Source: Polytrichum commune
Lineage: Eukaryota > Streptophyta > Polytrichopsida > Polytrichales > Polytrichaceae
DNA: 64,000 bases
Assembly (NCBI GenBank): GCA_950295325.1
Contig: OX485803.1
Coordinates: 75,905,554 to 75,969,553 of the forward strand
Direction: 5' to 3'
The notes below the pieces were generated by a model. That model saw only the letters and a list, made by a program, of their open reading frames with translations, was not told the origin of the DNA and searched no databases. A program made the translations under genes and the position numbers. Below, piece by piece: positions 59,417-64,000 of this stretch. Position 1 is the stretch's first letter. Every line of letters begins with the position of its first letter.

Positions 59417-60920
59417 ATGGACAAGAAAGAGTCTGAGACTATTAAAGTTTTCGAGGGTGATAAGTTCCCAGTCTGGCGGTTCCATATGGAACTATGTTTC
59501 AAGGAAAAAGCTCTACTACTCATTACAAATGGTACCACTCCTAAGCCTGGTGATAACGCACCAGAGGCTGAAAAGCTAGCATGGGAGAAGGCTGATACTA
59601 TTGCACAAAGAATGATCAGCTCTTCTGTATCTATACCTATTCTTGAGAATCTGGTAAATTGCACATCAGCTGCTTCTATGTGGTCAACTCTTTGCTCCTT
59701 GTATCAACAGAAGTCTAAAGAGAATGTCTATATGGTTCAGAACAGTTTCTACGAGTACAAGATGAGTCCGGGAGATACTATCAACTCCCATATTAACAAA
59801 GTCTTAAGTCTAGCAGGTCTCCTGAAAGAGTTAGGCCATCCACCTACTGAAGATGCAATGATCACTAAGATCATGTGCACACTACCAACGAATTACAAAT
59901 ATCACATCGTCACAAGGTGGAATAACGTTCCTGCTGACGAGCAGACTGTTGCAAATCTGAAAGCCAGATGTCTTCATTTGGAGAACCTTATGAAACAGCA
60001 GGACGATGAATCCGCAAGCGAATCGGCATTCTTCACACGATCCGGCAAGGCTCCTGCAAAAGGCAAGAAGCACACAAGTGAGCAAAGCAAGGAGTACATG
60101 AAAGAATTGAAGAGCAAAACAAGATGCTACAACTGTGGAGAATTCGATCATTAGACAGCCGAATGTCCACATCCACGGCAGGATAAGCACAAGTTTTCAA
60201 ACCCGAGACAACACAAGCCTGAACGTCCACAAAGAGAACCACACAACAGACACAGTGAAGTATGTGTTGTTACAACTGAACAGAGCAACTCAGATCCAAA
60301 CTCAGGTGCAAGTAATCCTTCTTCTGAATCTGATGCTGATTCCTGCGCATTTGCAACAATTAATCAGCACTCACATGCTTTCAGTGTCAACTTAGACAAG
60401 ACTGCTTGGTTCGCTGACTCCGGCGCAACCGAACATATGAATGATCATAGGGATTGGTTTTCTACGTTCACACCTATTCCTAAAGGACACTGGTCGGTTG
60501 TTGTCGCTGATGACCGAAATATTTGGGTACAAGGCAAAGGAGATATTGAAATCACACGAACTGTAAATGGCAAAGAAAAACACGGTATATTACGTAAGGT
60601 TTTGTATATACCTGAACTCCGAAGAAATCTTTTCTCCATCGGAATTGCCTCTAAAGCAGGATATTCTTTTCAGACAAATGACGGTACATGTGCCATATAC
60701 AGAGATTTTGGTCGTGGACCAAAAGTTATGGAAGGAATTCAGATTGGCACTCTATACAAGTTATCTATCAAGCCAGTGATTCCTATCAGATATGACCAAC
60801 CGATCCAGCATGCTTCATCTACAGCTCTTACAACTACGACTGATGCCGATAATCTCATACTCTGGCATAATCGGATGGCTCACATTAATGTCCAAGTTAT
60901 TAAGAGCATGAGCACTCACC
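59417..60920 (+). pseudogene. Copia-2 gag-pol, 5' part
   Basis: ATG 59417 (MDKKESETIKVFEGD...). Gag of the UBN2/Copia type contains WRFHMELCFKEKALL and a CCHC knuckle CYNCGEFDH.TAEC, in which the residue after His is now a TAG at 60152-60154. The frame then stays open through protease (WFADSGATEHM) and the GAG-pre-integrase region (LWHNRMAHINVQVIKSMST). It is cut at 60920 by the inserted copy; the next few codons come from that copy's LTR. Confidence 0.92.
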
Positions 60921-61243
60921 TGAAGGAAAACAGATGAAGAATGCACAAGTATTTGTGCGAGGAAACAATCTGGTGTAAAGAAAATTTTATTTCTCACTTA
61001 TCTAATACATTCTACGGAATATAGCCTTCTATCTATTCCTGTGCCTAATGTATGAACCTTGCTAATACTGCAATGTTTTGCTTGAGCATTCTAGCTCTAA
61101 TATTCTATCTGCAAAGATACTGGAACACTCATTCACTCGGGTAAAGTAGTAATCTACTTCTGTGATTCTAGAACTTACTTAATCTCTAACAGAATTCATC
61201 CAATCGAATGAGTAATGAACGTAACTAACTAATCCGTTCATCA
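60921..61243 (-). repeat. Copia-2 right LTR of the inner copy
   Basis: Reverse complement of the LTR at 59035-59357, about 99% identical. Confidence 0.93.
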
Positions 61244-61254
61244 CTCCCACTCGT
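61244..61254 (-). other. Copia-2 polypurine tract
   Basis: ACGAGTGGGAG on the minus strand, directly before the LTR. The same CGAGTGGGAG string also follows the main pol domains near 62185-62195. Confidence 0.8.
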
Positions 61255-62099
61255 TCTTTGCTCATTCGTGCGTGCTAAACCCTAATCACTAGCTTTCTAC
61301 GTCTTTCACTGATGAGACGACACCTGGCCCTAATCATAACCCTATACCTAATGAGTAACCCTATTCCTGTTAAGAAACCCTAACTTGTTACTTCTGCTCC
61401 ATATCGCTCACTTGTCTGGGCAATGATGATTCAGTAGCAAGATCTGATATGTGTATCTTTGTGATGATCATGTGGAGTGGTGTATCACTCTCCTTAATCA
61501 TTTTGCTGCCATCATGAGGTATGGTGCAGCACTTTTCGACCGTCTTTCCTCTTTCTCTCGAAGCATCGTGCCTTCGGTCTGAATCAGATAAGTGCTATTT
61601 CCCAAAGTTCTCTTCATTTCAGTCTGCTCTCTAAGGATTCCTCTCCTGCGTGCCTTGCAGTCGAAGCTCTTGAGTTACTTCTGGTTCCTTTGTCTCAACC
61701 ATACTCCTAGAGTTCTCTCCTGAGTTATTCTTGTGCACCTGTTGAGTTGTATTTGCATTGTTGAAGAGTTGAGAGCTACTATGCTGAAAGTTATAAGTTG
61801 CTTTGTTGTAGACTTCTTTCGGTGGAGCTTACTTGTGACTTCTTTGATGTAGCATTCCCTTGTGCGTTGTCGTGCTTCTGTAAAACTTTGATTTGTTGTT
61901 CTTCTCGGAGGTTCTCCCACTGGTTCTGTTAACTGGGTTTTTCTAAGAAATTTGTTAACCACTCCTGAAGTTTGTTGGTAACTCTCTCCGATGTATCTGT
62001 CCCTTGTACTCTGATACATATGCTATATATCTATCAAATGATTTTGATGTATCTATCAGGGTATCAAGGTTGCTCACTTGCGCATACGCTTGCTGTCTT
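61255..62099 (-). other. long 3' region of Copia-2 between pol stop and LTR
   Basis: About 845 bp with no retroviral domain. A minus-strand open frame of 114 residues (62019-61675) is rich in Arg, Thr and Gln without recognisable motifs. Simple words such as aaccctaat/ctaacc occur near 61270-61385. It might be acquired sequence; it is much longer than the ~50-bp equivalent in Copia-1. Confidence 0.5.
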
Positions 62100-64000
62100 T
62101 CAATCACTTTTGTTCTTCTTGGAGTCAGTACATGCATTCTGACGCTTTTGTTGTTGTTGATTCTCTGTGAAAACGTCTTCACATATTCTCCCACTCGTTT
62201 GAAACGGAGGAGCGACAACGCCATGCAGGGTACGAAGATGTTGAAAAGACTCACGAGGTAAGGCTTTTGTTAGTATGTCGGCCAACTGTTGTTTGGTGGA
62301 AACATAAAAGACATCAATCAGGTGTTGTTCATACTTTTCTCGGATCACATAGTATTTGGTTTCGATATGCTTGGTGCGCTTGTGATATTTGGGGTTTTTA
62401 ACCAGTTGGATGGCACCCTGGTTGTCGGAATAAACAGGAGTTGGTGCAGAAGAACGAAACCCGAGGCTGTGAAGTAACCGGCGGAGCCAGATAGCCTCCT
62501 TGACGGATTCCGCCATGGCTACGAACTCGGCTTCGGTTGTGGAGTCAGCCGTGCATCCTTGACGTTTGCTGCACCATGCGATGGCACCATTTGCCAGAAG
62601 AAACAGGTAACCTATGCGAGATTTGCGATCATCATGATCACCAGCATAATCGGCATCACAATACCCTCGTAAGGTGAGGTCAGATGGTACACCAGAGTAC
62701 GAAATACCCATGTGAAGAGTGCCGGATAGATAGCGGAAGATGCGCTTGACGGCAGTCCAATGGGATGTTCGGGGTTCACTGGTGAACTTCGCAATGCGGC
62801 TGACAGCGAAAGCAATGTCGGGTCGTGTAAGAACCATAGCATACATTAAGCATCCAACTGCTTCTCGATAAGGTATGGAAGAGGGTAAGAGAGCATCATC
62901 TGGTCCTTGTGAAACCTGGATAGGGTTGTGTGTGTCGGCTGGAGTCGAAACCGGTGTTGCGTTGTCGAGTTGAAAACGTTGAAGGATGTCAGAAATATAC
63001 CGGGCTTGATTGATGAGGATGTTGTGTGTGATAGGGTCACGGTGAACTTGGAAACCCACATAATAATCCATGTCTCCATGAGTCACCTTGAACATGCTTG
63101 CGAGATGCTTGATGACAACATCAAGGTCTTGTTCACTTGTAGCACAAACAATGCCATTATCGACGAAGATACCGACGATAAGGTCAACTGTTTGGAGGGA
63201 AGTGAGCCAATAGTAGACACATGAATCGGCATCACTAGTAACGAGGTTATAGAGTTTCAGGAACGCATCAAAGGTATGATTCCAGAGCCTCCCGGATTGT
63301 TTTAGACCATATAGGCTTTTGAGAAGTAAACATACATGGGAAGGATTTTTAGGATTAAGAAACCCTTCAGGCTGATGCATATATTTGCGAGTAGTGAGAT
63401 CACTATTGAGATAGGCTGTGCCGATGTCAAATTGACGCATATGCATGCGAAGAACGGATGCAATGGCGAACAGAACTCTAACCGAGTCGTGTTTGATGAC
63501 AGGGCTAAAAGTCTCTTCATAATCAATGCCATGAACTTGGTTGTAGCCTTTGGCAACGAGGCGCGCTTTGTACTTGTCGATTGCACCAGTGGAGGTATAC
63601 TTGATCTTATACACCCATTTACATTTGATAATATTGCGTCTGGGCGGAGGAGGGATTAAAATCCAAGTACGGTTTTCCATAAGTGAATCGTATTCACGTT
63701 CCATGGCAGCTTTCCAGAAAGCAGCTTGGGGTGACATTGTGGCAGCCTTGTATGTAGAAGGTTCTCGATAAGTTTCTGTTGTTTGTATCATATTAGCAAA
63801 TGAGAACTGGTTATTCTCGGGTAGAAAATTGGAGTCAGTATGAAGAGGAGATGGTTCAAAGTATAGATCAGAAATTGATCGATACTTGGGATGTACAGGT
63901 TCATCTGACGCAGGTGTAGAATGTGCCTTGAATGTCGAAGGAGCATCAAGGTCATATGGATCAGATGCGGTAGAAATAGGGGAAGAAGATGGAGAATCTG
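62100..64000 (-). pseudogene. Copia-2 pol (reverse transcriptase and RNase H), partial at window edge
   Basis: Open from the right window edge to TGA at 62100-62102. Contains the linker KYRSISDLYFEPSPLH, then reverse transcriptase (WKAAMEREYDSLMENRTW..., KCKWVYKIKYTSTGAIDKYKARLVAKG, QFDIGTAYLNSDL, SLYGLKQSGRLW) and RNase H (CDADYAGDHDDRKSR..., TKHIETKYY, LADILTKALP). The catalytic YxDD box reads FVDN (Asn codon at 63156-63158), so the second metal-binding Asp is lost and the enzyme should be inactive, although the frame is otherwise open. Protease, integrase and gag lie beyond the window. Confidence 0.93.

Larger units (their letters stand above)
59035..60920 (+). mobile_element. Copia-2 element, 5' part, interrupted by a second copy
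   Basis: Left LTR, primer-binding site, gag, protease and the start of integrase on the plus strand, then an abrupt junction at 60920/60921 with the LTR end of a minus-strand copy of the same family. The rest of this outer element should lie beyond the window. Confidence 0.88.
60921..64000 (-). mobile_element. second Copia-2 copy, inserted in opposite orientation, runs off window
   Basis: Right LTR (60921-61243), purine tract, long 3' untranslated stretch and pol, all on the minus strand. Its left LTR should lie to the right of 64000. The predicted target duplication next to the visible end is TCACC (60916-60920). Confidence 0.85.

Noticed and set aside
59035-61243. Copia-2 inverted LTRs read as an autointegration product
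   Set aside because: The minus-strand pol continues beyond the inner LTR to the window edge with a purine tract in the correct place, so nested insertion of a second copy is simpler.

Overview
This is a transposon-rich nuclear segment of a land plant. It has intron-containing plant genes (an amino-acid permease, a P450), a plant-type histone H3, and Copia, hAT, PIF/Harbinger and Stowaway-like elements. Genes are sparse: four convincing host loci in 64 kb. H3 has Tyr at position 41, where seed-plant H3.1 has Phe, and the tandem-kinase protein is of a type I associate with seed-free plants. I therefore lean towards a bryophyte, lycophyte or fern, but the sequence does not settle this.

Layout. 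1-2.9 kb: 3' half of an amino-acid permease gene (+); its 1.8-kb intron holds a decayed antisense reading frame of unknown origin. 4.9-6.9 kb: a protein with two kinase domains (+), C-terminally broken. 8.6-9.0 kb: intronless histone H3 (-). 10.1-12.9 kb: a Stowaway-like MITE, a Harbinger-like end and a 1.35-kb PIF/Harbinger deletion derivative. 17.1-23.5 kb: an unidentified antisense coding sequence split by a 5.3-kb Copia element with non-canonical TTTTGG...CCAAAA LTR ends. 25-28.7 kb: further antisense coding fragments and tandem duplications. 29.7-30.8 kb: a Myb/SANT-like (Harbinger ORF1-type) gene. 31.1-32.8 kb: a second Harbinger-type element. 32.8-39.8 kb: AT-rich sequence with few recognisable features. 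39.8-44.3 kb: a complete but dead hAT element with perfect 8-bp target duplication. 45-50 kb: hAT-derived MITEs with matching termini, Harbinger-like and CACTA-like foldbacks. 50.8-53.2 kb: an intact three-exon P450 (-). 53.8-57.8 kb: a second hAT whose transposase is intact with one intron. 59.0-64 kb: a Copia element interrupted by a second copy of the same family in opposite orientation, running off the right edge.

The strongest structural results can be checked directly by eye. They are the target-site duplications of the Copia (GGCTG), hAT-1 (GTGGGGGC), a hAT MITE (ATTATAGG) and two Harbinger elements (TCA, TAA). In addition, the antisense frame reads through when the Copia is excised in silico. 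Both Copia families carry a primer-binding site matching the internal (anticodon-side) part of initiator tRNA-Met rather than its 3' end. The window shows repeated insertion and partial decay of DNA and RNA transposons around a few conserved genes; I found no clearly novel functional system.
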